From NCBI GenBank assembly GCA_023375675.1, contig JALQBC010000014.1:558001-622000 (forward strand): 64,000 nt of DNA. Reading direction: 5' to 3'. This DNA comes from Cytospora piceicola. Taxonomy: Eukaryota > Ascomycota > Sordariomycetes > Diaporthales > Cytosporaceae. Below the pieces are notes generated by a model. It saw nothing but the letters and a program-made list of their open reading frames with translations, did no database searches and had not been told where the DNA came from. Position numbers and translations under genes: made by a program. This document shows positions 35,030 to 48,200 of the stretch, one piece after another (positions within the stretch are counted from its first letter, which is position 1; each line of letters starts with the position of its first letter).

Positions 35030-38000
35030 GCGCTTCTTTTTGTTTCCTCGAGGAAAGGAGGGTAGTGGTAGTGTGGTGGTAGGTGACTGTTATTGAGGAT
35101 GGTGGAAGCCGGTTCTCGGTAACGATGCGTGTGGAGGAGAGACCAAATGGGGAGTGGGGGGAAGATACGTTCCAGCATGCACAGTTCAGTCTGGTGACCC
35201 CAGGATGCAATGCCTGAATCGACTATAGAAGATCCATGAATAGACGGCGCGGAGCTCGGGGTTCAGGAAAATATTGGCTTTCTAAGAGACGTTGGAACGT
35301 TTCCCTCCCTCCCGTCTTCCATCTCCTGTCCGACAAACTGCGTCCAACATCCCCGCGCACAATAGCTAGCAGGAATCTTCTGGACAAGTACACAGACACA
35401 CGTCTAATGGAAGAAAGTGATGATCTGCACGAGCAGCAAGTTGGGGGAAAGTTTGGGAGATGTGTGCAAGCGAAGTACCTGCCCCCATCTGCTCCTTACA
35501 AGTTCTCTTGCAAGGCAGAGAAGCTACGGATTGTTTCGTATGTATCATTCATGTACCATCAATAGGACATATTAAGCTACTGCAAGAGACAGTGTGTTGT
35601 CCTCCTGTGCCTATTGGCAACTATGGCCAGTGACGACAGTCCTCGTGCCGTCCAACCCGTCCATCCCGGCTCACCTTTCTCCCCCCCCCCCCCACAGCCC
35701 CCTTTCCCGTCCCATGGTAACCAATACTCTTGCCTGAAATGGGTGACACATTTTCCTGGTAGGCATGCTCTATGCTGCAGTGGGACGGTGGAGCAATGTC
35801 ATGGTCCCTTAGGCACGTTGGATCTTGATATGGAATTTGAAGGGGGCGGACTGCATGATGGATCGATGGCCAGTAGATTAATCCTTCCTAGACCGTAGCC
35901 GTACCAGCCCGCCGTTGTCCGGCCCGCCCGGTTCCGGATGAGTTGGTGACCATGCATATCATGCCTAAAGGCGGACGGGCACAGGGGGACACCAACGTAG
36001 GGGAAATATAGACAAAGGCAGATAGATGATGGAAGAGGCCCGGGATGTCTTTCAAACACGTCCTTTCTCTTTCGGTACAGTCGAAGAGAATTTTTCCTCA
36101 CGAGGCCCTAGTTGCTGGTAAGGCATACTTGACGTTCGGCTCTTATCATGCCTTGGGCCGTTGAGCTGGCCATCGGCAAGATATGAATTGGCTAGGTAGC
36201 CTACATCAGCTAGCTAGTATGCACGTCCCCGACCTACCATAGATGGGTTGCATTAGATAGCGCGGGTAGCGAGAAGACGGGGACGATATCGGAAAGGGAA
36301 GAGGGCTGCCACACGGCAGGAAGATGCGAGGAGAACATACCGACAGGAAGCAAAGGGAAGACATCAACGTCGCCAAGTATTCTTGTGTGACATCCTCGTT
36401 TTCCGCGCATTGTTGGTTTTTGTCTCCATATAACCAGGAAAACCCTTCGCTGTTCTTTGTCAGGAAGCGATCCGCCGGTCCGGCTTCATGGCGGGAAGAA
36501 CATATTGGCTCTTCACAATTTGCCCTTGTTGATGTGCTGGCAGCGCCTGGCATGGGGTAAGGGGAGGGGAGCGGAGAGGAGGGGAAAGAAGGAAGACGCA
36601 AAGGCAGGGTGAGGGGGGGTTGGTCAGTTAGTAGACAGACCGCAATGCTGTGCAAATTGATGTCACCATCCAGATACCGGGAATAGTATAATGCAATATT
36701 GTCGCTCATGGGGTTTCATTTAGGGCCTGATCTGGCAAACGGCCCTCAAGGCCTTACAAGTGTTGCGCTCGGCTCGGCTGGCAAGGTACCGGTTGGGCGG
36801 TAATCGCAATATGCGCCTGCGCCTGCGCCTGCGCCAACACATGTCGCTTGGGGGCCCATGTATGGAAACGGCAAAGTTCCGCCGCGCCTTATGTTACACA
36901 GTCCGTCAGTCCGTCGGGGATAAACTCCTAGGCGGGAAGGCTTCTCGAAAAAAACCGGCAAGGCTATCTACCTTGCCCCGGCCAAGCAGCGGCCGACCCG
37001 GAGCCTGATAGTTCCGTTGCGACTGTGTGCTGTTGGTGGTAAATGGCTGCGACCCTTCTCGGTGTAATGGAGGTGACTGATTCGAGAAGTGCAATGGCGG
37101 CATGCGCGCAGAAGGGTTGCAATGCATAGAAGAATGGTGAGTGACCCTTGCTTCTCCTCGCCATCGTACCCATAGTCCCACCGTCTTTGTCGTTGTAAAG
37201 GGTGATCGTGGACCTTTTGAGCTCTGATTGTCCGGTCCAGCCACCCCTAGACGAGTTCGAGGCCTGGTTGACGGTCTCGCATTATGCTGTTGGTGATTTT
37301 GACCGGAGATGAGTGGTTTTCGTGTGCCCACATAGTCATTGGGATGGAAAGTCGTTCCATCGGCGAGACGGTTAAGAGGTCTGTCCACTTGGTGCCCGCC
37401 TGTTGCCCGCTTGCATTATGCCAGGTGAGCTGTACTCGCGTCAGTCACATTCGAGGCAGGTGGTCGGCGCGATCGTGCGACAGTGAGGCAGCTAGAGATC
37501 GTGTGATCCGCAAGGAATCTTGGTACTGTTATGTTGGGACCTGGGTCAGCATTCTCTCCACACCGACTGGAGGATTGACATGAGGGAGAAGTTCGCACCG
37601 ACGCACCACATGATGTCCAGCAACCCAGCGAGGGCGCCAATCGATGTATTGAGAAGTAAGGCCATCACATTGCGAGGCCGGGCCTCAGGCCCGCCAAGCA
37701 AGGATATTGTGAGGAAACGCCGTGGTATATTGTTTTGGAATCCGAATACAGAACCAACAAACTGGAGCCCGGAGACGAGACCAGGCAATCAAGCCGGGGA
37801 ACTTCGAGGAACAACAAACAGAGGTCGCGATAACAAGAAACTGGGAATAACCATGACCCGATGATGAAGAACCAAATCCTAGCCCTCCTGCCAGGTTGCG
37901 ACACCATTACGACCCATCTAATGCATGCCGGAACCAACAACAGCAGAACGCCTGTTCCCAATCTATAGGTAGTAACAAGAAACCCGAGGCTGTCCTGATT

Positions 38001-38743
38001 TGCCTCGAGGTGTTTTTTCCGCCGTCGAGCACAAACAGCCTCCCAAGAAGAAACAAGACGCAGGAAAAAAGGCTGCCGAAACACCAACTGACAAAGAAAG
38101 ATGGGCCATTTGTGGAAGATGAAGTTGAAAGGCGGGACGTCAAAAGTCATCCAAGCTCCACCTTCTCTATATCCCTGTCCGCGCTGTCCGCATGGCCAGA
38201 CCGGGGTTGAATTGAATAGGTCTCCCACGAGACTGTTGGGGAACTTGGCTCAACGCGTGATGCTCCGTATTTTCTGGAAAGCTCAACTAGGCCTGGGGTA
38301 CAGGCCGCGAGATCGCGCGCGAATCGCCTGCTGATTGTGATGTAAACACGTTGTACCGCGCGTCAAGCTATTGGTGAAGATCGCGGCCCGCTAACCATGA
38401 AGCAATGTGACGATGGCTGGCCGCGGCCACTGCGGCCGCCTGCACCGCCCTTGGGCCCCGAATGTGGCCCTGCATGAGCAAGGAAGTATTGCAGCCAGAA
38501 GCCACCATGTGTGCTTATAATCAAATCAAAGTGAACGGATCCCGATGACATAACTCATTTTTGTTTTTGCCATGAGATGCTGTGCAGATTCCGGACGCCA
38601 TCCGTAATGACCGACAGGCCCGGATTTCTGGAATTGCAGTCATTTACCGTGAAAAGTGATGTGGAGGTTTCCTTGCTGTCCAGATGTACCTGTTTTTGTC
38701 AGTTAGTTATCATCTATCTGCGGGATGCGTGTTTGCTGGTCAC
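35030..38743. other. 3.7-kb gene-poor tract
   Basis: No gene can be supported. A 168-codon ATG frame at 36206-36709 (minus strand) is low-complexity and has no domain. A (CGCCTG)n-like tract lies at about 36815-36836 and a C-homopolymer at about 35682-35694. The ATP20 3' UTR is at the left end and the methyltransferase 3' UTR at the right end. Confidence 0.5.
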
Positions 38744-40103
38744 CTACAGCTTGCAGTACGCCCGGTTGTTGCGTTCGCCGATCTCAGTCAAGACCTCATT
38801 CCTGAGCTGTTCGACCTGCTCAGGTGTCCATTTCTTGACTCTGAAAAACGGAGCCAAGCTTATGTTCATGAAACTCTTGTGGAGGCACAAGTTGAACCAT
38901 CGGCCGACGTCAATGTCGTAAGGGTTCAAGGCGCCACCATTGACAAACATTGGGAGGAGTTCTTGCTTGATATCTACGAACCCTGCATTGGCCAGAGCCT
39001 GTTGAGTAGCCTGGGGATCGACTCTGAGAGGGCGCTTTGCTTGGTCCATCGCGTCAAACAGCTCGTCGACCCAGAATCGGAGGCGAGGAGAGACAGGTTC
39101 TGCGTCGTTATACGGGTTCCAATCGATCTCAACGTGTTCTATCCAGCCGGCGCCTGGAACCAAGGCCCTGTATTCTTTGTTATCGGTTGTCTCAAGAGTC
39201 GATTTAGTTTGAAAGATGCCCACCTGAATGCTTCGTGGTAGACTCGTGGCCACGAGTCAATATGTATGCTACCAGCAAGCATGCGAGCATGGATCAAGTG
39301 ATAAGAGCACTCCCTAATCTTGGGGTGCCATGGTTCCTCGATGTCCATCGCTTCAAATTTGTTGTTTGGATAGATTCTGGTGGAAGTCAGTCCTGAAAGC
39401 CAATAAGTCCTTCATGCGGGAGGGGTACTGACTGTGACGCCTGCATCAACGTCGACAAATCAACGCCATGGATGAGCGAGTCCCCACTGTTGAAGAAGCG
39501 CCTTTACAAGACGAGTCAGAGGCCTTTCTAGTCTGAGCGCATGAAGGGCCACCACTTACTTCGCCATGTCGAGAGACCACATGCCCGTGCCGCACCCTAT
39601 GTCCAATATCTGTGAAACGTAGCGTCAGTACGTGATACCGTAGAGCACAATGAAGAGAAAAAATCTGACCCTCAACATCTCAATGTTATCCAGGTTGATG
39701 TGTGGACTGTAAAGGTTATAGCGTCGGGTAACCAGGAACAGTTTGTGCATCGCATCCAGTCGATCCAGCTCGGGCTTGGGGAATTTGCGCGTTAGTTCAG
39801 AATAATAGTAGATGTAGTTCACCACGCGCTTCAGGAGTATCTACCTCATCTATTGGGTAAAAGCACTGGCCTCGATGCCAACCTCCATACATGCGGCCAT
39901 TCTCCATGAAATAGCCTTTGCCGGGCTCCATCGAAGGGCTTTCTTGGGGCGCCCCGATGGCATACCTGGGTGACAGTCAGCAGGCTGAAGCGTCCGTTGC
40001 CGGAACATAATATCTGCCAGGGCAGAAAAGGGAGTGCGTACCCATTGGATGCCATGTCGGCAAAAGACACAGGTGCAAGTTCACCCTCAAGTACAGATAA
40101 CAT
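38744..40103 (-). CDS. LaeA/UMTA-type SAM-dependent methyltransferase
   Basis: Seven exons (40042-40103, 39845-39965, 39670-39774, 39560-39609, 39433-39501, 39224-39376, 38744-39167) give 327 residues. The model follows the family order: NGRMYGGWHRGQCFYPIDE, then PELDRLDAMHKLF, the SAM-binding motif I ILDIGCGTGMW (residues 97-107), the acidic post-motif HGVDLS, then NKFEAMDIEEPW, HLIHARML and the late GAGWIEHVEIDW. Every junction is in phase. Such methyltransferases are frequent in filamentous ascomycetes, some as regulators (LaeA) and many in secondary-metabolite clusters; no biosynthetic backbone gene is visible here. The protein stops at RAYCKL, where relatives usually have about ten more residues. 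The exons are small and introns many compared with the rest of the window. Confidence 0.85.
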
Positions 40104-41898
40104 TCAATACGCCGTATCGCAGAATGTAACTAATTTTCGAGATTCCTAAAGACTTGTTAGCAGGCTATTTTGCATCAGAAGCAGCCAGCAGACGCAAAGG
40201 ACGCAGGAGATTATGCATGCAGTGGTGTCCACATTGCCATCGGTGTTCCACATATGTAGTAGATGGCAGTCGCAAGACAAGATCGTGGGGCAGACAGAAA
40301 TCTGATGTAAGCATGCACCGGCAAGCCGAACACACTCTGCTTGCAGGTGCTCTTATCTGCCCAGAAGCATGAGCACGAGTACAAGCACCTGTGCAAAAGG
40401 CGCTTGACTTCTGATTTCGAAAAGAAAGTCGCGTTGATAAGAGGCTAAACAGGCTGGGATATGCAGAATGGGAAGGAGGCTTGTATTGTGTGTGGGATGA
40501 CTGCAAACTCCCCCTCCCCTGTAAAGCGCACCGGGTTCAAAGCTGGCCCCCAATAAATTGTAACCCTGTGGGAATTGGAGAGTTGACCCGAGTACGAAAT
40601 AGGAAGTGCTTGTGTGTGCGTATGTTTGTGTATGTGTCTGTGTGTGTCTGTGTGGGTATGCAAGCCGCGCAGATCGGATAAACACATGCACTGCAGATGG
40701 AAAATAGCACAGTACAAATCCGTAGCGCCCAGGCACTCGGACAAGTTTACCTAACTGAGTCAAGGCAGCCCTGTAAGCCTCGACAACTTCTCCGCAGCCA
40801 GGGTACCACAATTAGGGTTTTGTAAAGACCGTGCGAGTCCCTTGGTGCCATATGCCGGATACTCATATCGGCCCACTGCCTTCGAGGGAGCAGAAACGAG
40901 ACGACGAGAAACACCAGGAAGCATTCCGATAGACATCCATGAAGCCACCCAATGATGTAGATCGAGGAGGCAACACCACACAAGGGGACACCCAGCAGTA
41001 TAGACTGCGCAGGGTACGCAAGCATAGTTGGGGAGGCGTACTGCACAGGAGGTTCTCAAATGGAAAGGGGAAAAAAAACGAGCAAAGGAGACACGATGAC
41101 AGAGAGGAAAGACAGGGGAGAAAGAGACAGAAAGAGAGAAAGTAGGGGGGGGGGGAGAAGAGGGAGGGATTTGGTGGGGGAAACTCACTACAGAAAAAGT
41201 GATTTGACCGAGGGACGGCGGCTTCGTAGAGACAATGTAGATTCGAGAGTCCAAATGAATGAAGATTGGAGCAGTTCGAAAGGGGACAGACAAGATATAC
41301 CCGGTCAAGGAAGTCAGTCGGTGGATCTTTCAGCACAATGTGGTGGTCCTGGGTTCAAAATGATAATAATTCGAGACAAGCTGGGAATTGGGAGTCTGAA
41401 AAGTGACCGCAGCAATGCTTAAAGTTTACCGAACCGTCGGACTATAGGTAATTAGTGTCACAGTCCGGCGAGGTAGCGAAGGAGCGAAGTAGAGTATCCA
41501 GGTGAAGCAGAAGGGGGTGAGGCGAGGTGAGGCGAGACGAAGAGAGGCGGCAGACCCAGACGACTTAAGTCATTACTCGGAGGGCGGAGACCAGAACTGG
41601 TGAGCACTGGAGGAGGATGGGGATGGGAATGGGAATGTAGGGCAAGGATGGACAACAACAATACTGTGGTAAGGTCACAGCGATCGGGGATTTTTTGGTA
41701 TGTATTTAGTGTAGTGTCCAAGACGACCCACGACCCACGACCCTTACATGTATGTAGTAACGGTTCGGCCCCTGTCTTGATGATGTGATGTCAAGATGGG
41801 GGAGCCCACAACAGTCATGCAGAGGGTGGAGTTGGCGAGTCTGTCTCAAAAGTGTCTGCTGGACACACGAGGGCCGGTCCTGGACCTGCCACGAATCC

Positions 41899-41970
41899 GG
41901 TCAAGGTCGAGGTCGTGGTCGAGGTCGAGGCTGAGGCTGAGGCCGAGGTCAAGGTCAAGGTCAAGGTTCG
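41899..41970. repeat. hexanucleotide minisatellite (GAGGTC/AAGGTC)
   Basis: About twelve imperfect copies of a 6-bp unit, GRGGTC or AAGGTC with GAGGCT variants, in tandem. It lies in the gene-poor tract and has no coding context. Confidence 0.85.
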
Positions 41971-42187
41971 AGGGCGACAGTGACGAGAGCCGGGAATATC
42001 TGCGTCTTTTTGTCTGTTCGTACCTGGAGATGAAGGGGGTCACGACAAGCTCTCATTTGAAGACACCCGAGAATTGCAAGGAAACGGGATCTACTGGCGG
42101 GTAGTAGTAGTCCTCCTAATATTGGGCCGAGTCATTAGCTGCCATTATAAAAAATAAAAATGCCCATCTAAGACAGGGAGGGCTATG

Positions 42188-42248
42188 ACCAACAGCAGAA
42201 CCAACAGACCAGCAGACCAGCAGACCAGCAGGCCAGCCGACCAGCAGC
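42188..42248. repeat. 9-bp minisatellite (CCAGCAGAC)
   Basis: Six to seven imperfect tandem copies of a unit close to ACCAGCAGA, in intergenic DNA. A separate (GAAT/GAGT)n tract follows at 42506-42550. Confidence 0.85.
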
Positions 42249-45200
42249 TCTACTCGGTATGTACCAGTTGACGGGAATACGATACAACGTACCTATGAAT
42301 ATGTATGTACCGTGGCGGCGTTGACCTTGCTGGCGGGTGGCGATCGAATGGTCGTCTCCACAGACATTGGCTTGGTCTCGTGTGTAACGCGATCTCTCGA
42401 GTGAGAAGAATGATGAGGACGAGACAGCCGTCTGACAACAAAGCACGGCGCAGCACGGCACGGCGCAGCACGACGCAGAGCCGGAGAAGGCGAGACGCCA
42501 ATGATCGAATGAATGAATGAGTGAGTGAGTGATGAATGGAATGAATGAGATGGATGTGATGATTAGGCCTGGAAGGTGGGTTCACACGGTGCAGTGCCCA
42601 GCTCAAAAGTGCTTAGAGTGTTCAAGTGCCAAGTGGTTGGGAAGCAGACTGGCAGTTTGGGGGCAGAGACGGCGCTACCACCTGGCCACAGTAGACTAAG
42701 GTAAAGCTTCGAGTGACTGGCAGACAGCAACATGGATCGACCCTGCCAGAAAAGACCAATTTTCGATCCGCGCTCGCAGGGGTCGTGAGGTGGGGACCGA
42801 AGCTGTAGTGGGCCCATACAGGGATAATGGGGAATACATCGGTACTACGGTACATCTGTACATCTGCAATCGGTACTATGCAGGTGGCAAGGCAAGTACA
42901 TCGGTACATCCGTGCTTTCCTCGTGGCCCGTGCCCAGCCTTGTGTCCACGTCCTTCCTCCTTCCTCCTCCCTCCTCCCTCCTCTCCCACATTTTCCCATA
43001 TCAATCATCGTCACTGTTCCATGTTTCTAATCGCAACCAATCACCCTTTATGGCTTGCCAGTTAAAGACCCGCTGCTCTTGCACGGTCGGTACTGTACTT
43101 GGGCTATCTACATTACATGAACGACGTCGGAAGTTTTCGAGGAATGCCTCAAAGCCCGGTTCAACTATTGCCCCAGGCTCGCCCGCCATCGTCGAATGAT
43201 CTACCGAGCCGGGTCAGGGGAGCTGGGAATTGAGTCAAGGGCCTCCATACTCCATTGACTTGCTTGATTAAAGTGGGAATACGGATGTGTTCGACATCTG
43301 TTTAGAACCAGACTGGGCCCAATCGATGGCAATCAACCTTGGATCTCGCCCAGTCCGGCTGCCGTCACTTCTTCTCTGCTGGACCCTTTTACTAGTGGCA
43401 TTGTTCATTGCACATCCATTGCCGTCAAAGAAAATGGCCGCCTCCTGAGAGGTCAGAGTTCTCAGCTGCCCGGAATAAACCCTTGGACTTGGTTTGCAAG
43501 GCTGTCTCAGATCGATAATGGATACGTCGGTTCACGCAGCAACATGGTCTTTACAGTCGCGACATGGGGCTCTCAAGGTCCATACTATCAGCATGAGCCT
43601 GGATTATGCGTCTCCACTGTCATTTTCACGGTCACGAAAGCGTTGGAACAAGTTGACTTCCTTCTCTTTGGCGCCCCGACCTTTGCAAGGGTCCTAGTTT
43701 GATGTAATGGTCATGGACAAAGTCCATGTACTTTGGCGTTACATATACAACATCTTCCGTGCCAGGGGATCCGGGACTGCATGAAGGGTGGTCCGGATGC
43801 CGTACTGGATTGGCTCAATGCAAAGCTTCGAACCAGCTTGCTGGGTCGATCCTGAACGCCCGAGTGGCTCAAGCCCTGAAGAACTACTGCCGGGCTACTC
43901 ACCAGGAGCAGCCCACCAGTCTCCATTCAGGTTTCTACTTGGCACCATGTTCAGAACCCACCTTCCGACCACTGCACGTTGCTGGTCGGGATCGTCCTTG
44001 GTTGTCGCTTCATCACAACAAGGCGTCGAATTGGGTAACCACGGAATGAAAGCCGCTACCTGTTGACTGAGCCACTGAATACACAAGGATTCAATGCCTA
44101 CATGCCACATCTGGGGGCGATGGAATCTAGACAAGCGGTATCCTTGAATCCCACCCCCGTGGGGGGGGGGGGGGGTTTCAAGGCAAGTCGAGACTATATA
44201 CCACGAATAACGCAATTGCCGTGGTAGAGCTGGGACTCTGAGTACAACAACAGGTCTCAGTCACACAAAACGACTGGGCAGACCTTTTGCGACAGTGTCA
44301 CGATCGTACTGAGGTTGCGGAACACGAACACTTGCTGCCCACAGATCCTCTCTGAGCGCTGCACACCACGTTGACCGGGAGATCTGAATAAGCGGGAATT
44401 GAATTGTTTTTCGGCACGACACCAATGGGCACGACTCAAATACTCGGGCCGCCTGGAATGGACCTGAACTTTGGGACGGCTTACGACCTCGGGATTAACG
44501 ACAATCCACCTATCAACTCATTCGGTCGACTCTTGCATGATGCATATGCAAGTAAACAACCGCTGGCCAGAATGGACTATCAAACGATAGTTTGCCACAC
44601 CCGCAACCCAACGAGTACTAGGACGGAAATTTGTATCGTGGCCGCGGTAAAAAACGTCTCGATTTGAAGCTGTTTGTTGCGATTCCTGCGTAACCTATAC
44701 AGGGAGATCGTATCCGTTCACCTCCGCACCTCACCCTGCTGGACCACGAGTCTCGGCCGTTGCACCCAGTCAACAATGAAATGGTTGTCGCGCGATGAGA
44801 CATCAACCTGAAGCGAGGGACCCCTCCATCGTGACACAGAAGGCTTCTCGTGACAGGAATCTTGCACCACTGGAGAGGTTCAACGCGGTTAGGACAGATG
44901 TTCAAATTTCGGATCCCAAAAGCGTCGGAAAACATAAATATCGATCCGGACTGCTGCAACAGTCGCACTATATGGGTTACGATATCGTTCATTCAAACCG
45001 CCAAGCTGGATTCCAACTGTGGCGGTTGTGGGCTCTACTGTCCCGCACGATCAACTCAAACACGTGGAAGGTTAGGTCCAGATCCCAGCTTATGCAGGCT
45101 CCAAGGAAGATGCCAACGAACTCAAACCCTGGCGGGGCTTTCGAGGCTGACTAGAGTTAGGTCAACAGCCAATCAGATTGGTTACCAACAGGCTGGATCG

Positions 45201-48200
45201 CAGAAGACGCTAAAGTAGCGCCAATTTACACGAATCAGAAATATCACACATCAGTTTGCAAACATCCCTGTGCGACCTCAACGTCGAATCCTTCGCGGCA
45301 GTTTCCAAATCCAACTGGGCAGCCGAGCCGGTGAGGAATCACCTCCCTCGCTAGAAGCTGGTGCCGCCGAATGAATATCGATATTACTGCATAGAGGCGC
45401 TTGTTGCGGCAGAATTACCCCAAAGCCAAACGTTACCCGGCGTTATCCTTCTCCTGGTAACGGACAAGGACTCTCGTCAGCACCACATCGTGTGTACAGG
45501 CCAACTTCATATTACGAACCTTGTTGCGAGGGAGGATGTCAAAGAACTAAAGCGTCGGGCACTATCCGACAAGCTTTCGGGGTGCAGTTCGAAGCGAGAC
45601 ACTCGGTGCGAATGGTCCTAAACTTGAAAGACATCCCGAAGGCCGTGCTGCATAATGCACATCTAGTCAGCAAGGCATGTCAGGTACCATGAACAGCGGT
45701 CTTCGCTCGAGGCCTTTTTGTTTTTTGCCCTTATTATGACGTCGGGACGTACCTGGGTCTATCCATTCCGAGGATCGAGCGTTCCTGATTGTACCATGGT
45801 ACAATCTTTGTCACCGTCAACATCTTTTCGATTCTCTCATCATCCAACTCCCCGGTGTGGCCTCGAACCCTTTCACTGTGTGGGTCGCGGGAATCGGTTG
45901 TTGATCCAGCAACTTGGAACACCCGCCTCCGTCCCACCCTCGCTCTGACCCCTGGGCTTGATGGTACCGGGCTTGACCCCGGCTCCGTATCGGCCCCTTT
46001 CCTTGACCCCAGTCCATCTCGACGTTCGTGTTTGCCATGTTTGGTACTTACACAACGGCTCCCGGTTTCTGGACGCCACGGTCGGCCAAGTAATGCAGTT
46101 AGTTATCTTGTGTTCCGTCACTGACATGTTAACACTGTCGAATTCCTACAGCGTTTCGAAAGTCCGACTATTCTTTTCTCTACGGACCTTCAAGGACGCT
46201 CGAGATCGACTTACGGATAATCTGCCATGGCCTTCAAAACAGGCCTCTCCGCTACACCGCTGTTTGGCATCCTTATCTTACTGGCACGAGGAAAAGGATT
46301 GACCCATCAGAAGCATATGAAACGTCTGATATTGACAGCCAAGTTGCACTAGTCTCGTCGCATGTGACTGCCAGCCTCAAAAGTCCCGCAACTTTCGACG
46401 ACCCCGGCGATTGTGCCGTTTCTTCCTAGCGCGTGGATTTGTCCCATGGTCTCGGTACTGTGTGGTATTGATGGCATGGCAAAGGAAAGCAACCTCAAAA
46501 CGGAGAGGAGGCATTTTGAAGACATCGATTCCCGAAATAGTATCTGCCGTCGTCACCAGAAGACATAGCATCACAGAACCCCGTGTCTTCAAACCGTACA
46601 AAGTGGCACTTGCCAAGGCTCGCCGAGCATTCCAGCTTACTTGTTGGTTCTGAAACTCCCAATTGTCACATTGCTCTCTCCAGCCACGGCAATGCATATC
46701 GGTGGTGAACCTAGCAGTGGCCAGCAAATCACACTGCACTATGGCATTTATGGCGATACGCTTTGCAGGCATGATAGTGGCATACCCCAATCGATTGAGA
46801 TGAAACTCGCTGCATCACATAAATACTAAGCAAGAACACCGTCAAATACAGAAACCAGATGCAAGGACATTCACGGATATAACGATGTATGGGGACGTGA
46901 GATATCTCGCCATCAGATATCACATTTCAGATGGTATGGTCTCGAGGGACAAAGAGACGATACCGGCACATTGGCCCATCACACATTCATTCATTGCATC
47001 AACCAGCCGAGTTGCATCCTATTTTGTGGAATAGAGGATTTGCAACATCAGTTTCACGAGCTGTACGAGAATAGGCGAAGATGTTGGCTCGCGACCCACG
47101 TCAGAGATGATATCAACCGACTCTCTACAGTCTGGCTTCCAGCTACGGTAAACTAGCTAACAACATATATGACGCATTAGCAATGAAACATCTCATCCAT
47201 AACTCCGCAGTTACGGAACAGTCCAATTTCCCAGGATCCTCGATCCAGACTGTCGGGTCGCACCTTACGCACACAGGCAGGTCGCAGGGATTCAGTCGAA
47301 TCCTACACAGTAATGACTCGAGCGGGGCATCCACATCGTCGGTGATTAAGTTGAAGGGCTGAGGAATCTGGTCCCGGGGGACGCAAAACAAGCACTTGGA
47401 AACTCTCCACTGTCATCCACTGCCATGTGGCTCAGGGCACAATCCTTAGCCAGCGCTGAGTACTAAGCTGGTTTTCATGTTTTTGACACATCTGTCTTGA
47501 CAGAGAGCCTGGTACGGCGAGCCCGAAGTGGAAATCATAATCTAAATTAGGTCATGATCTCAACCCCCTTGGGTGGTGGCGGCGGGGTCCGCCCAGGCCG
47601 TGGGCGATGCGTTGGTTGGCACACTGGGGCCGTGATCACTCCGAAACCCCCGGAGGGCCCGGAAAGCAGGATGGGGCCGCCCGACTCCGGAATGGTACTT
47701 AGGCCCGATGTCTTCCGGTCGCTTGTGGGGCCGTCCTGCGCAACGGCATCACCAACACCATCTTCCACTAGCCCGTGCGGCTCGTCTCTGTACCATAAAC
47801 TTGGCTGCGGAACCCTTCCGTCGGTTACTGAAACATGTGCGTTGGAGGATTATAGCGGGTAGCGGTGTGACAGTTCACCTTGATATGGTCTCGGACCAGT
47901 GTCTGGATCTTCTAACTCAATCCACACAGCAGCCGAGGCCCAACTCTGCAAAGCTGAGCCAACAGACACAAAAGGAGACCCAACCCCTTCTGAACACATC
48001 ACCAACAGCATCACCATCACCCAGGGACTATCCCTGAAACAAGTACGTCAGCATCCCAGTAACACAAAGGCATGCCACTGAGGAACGCTGCTGCCTGTCT
48101 GCCGCCACAGGGGTATCCTCAGCGTCAGGTCTCGGTCTCGGGTGAACCTCTTTATCGTCCCCGTGGTGAGAGCCAACATGCCCAACAACCAACAGTTTGC

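Noticed and set aside
36206..36709. 167-residue ATG frame on the minus strand
   Set aside because: Low-complexity Pro/Ser/Leu-rich sequence with no domain; not enough to call a gene.
44404..44667. 87-codon frame containing MDLNFGTAYDLG
   Set aside because: Looks vaguely protein-like but starts at TTG, is isolated, and matches no family I recognise.
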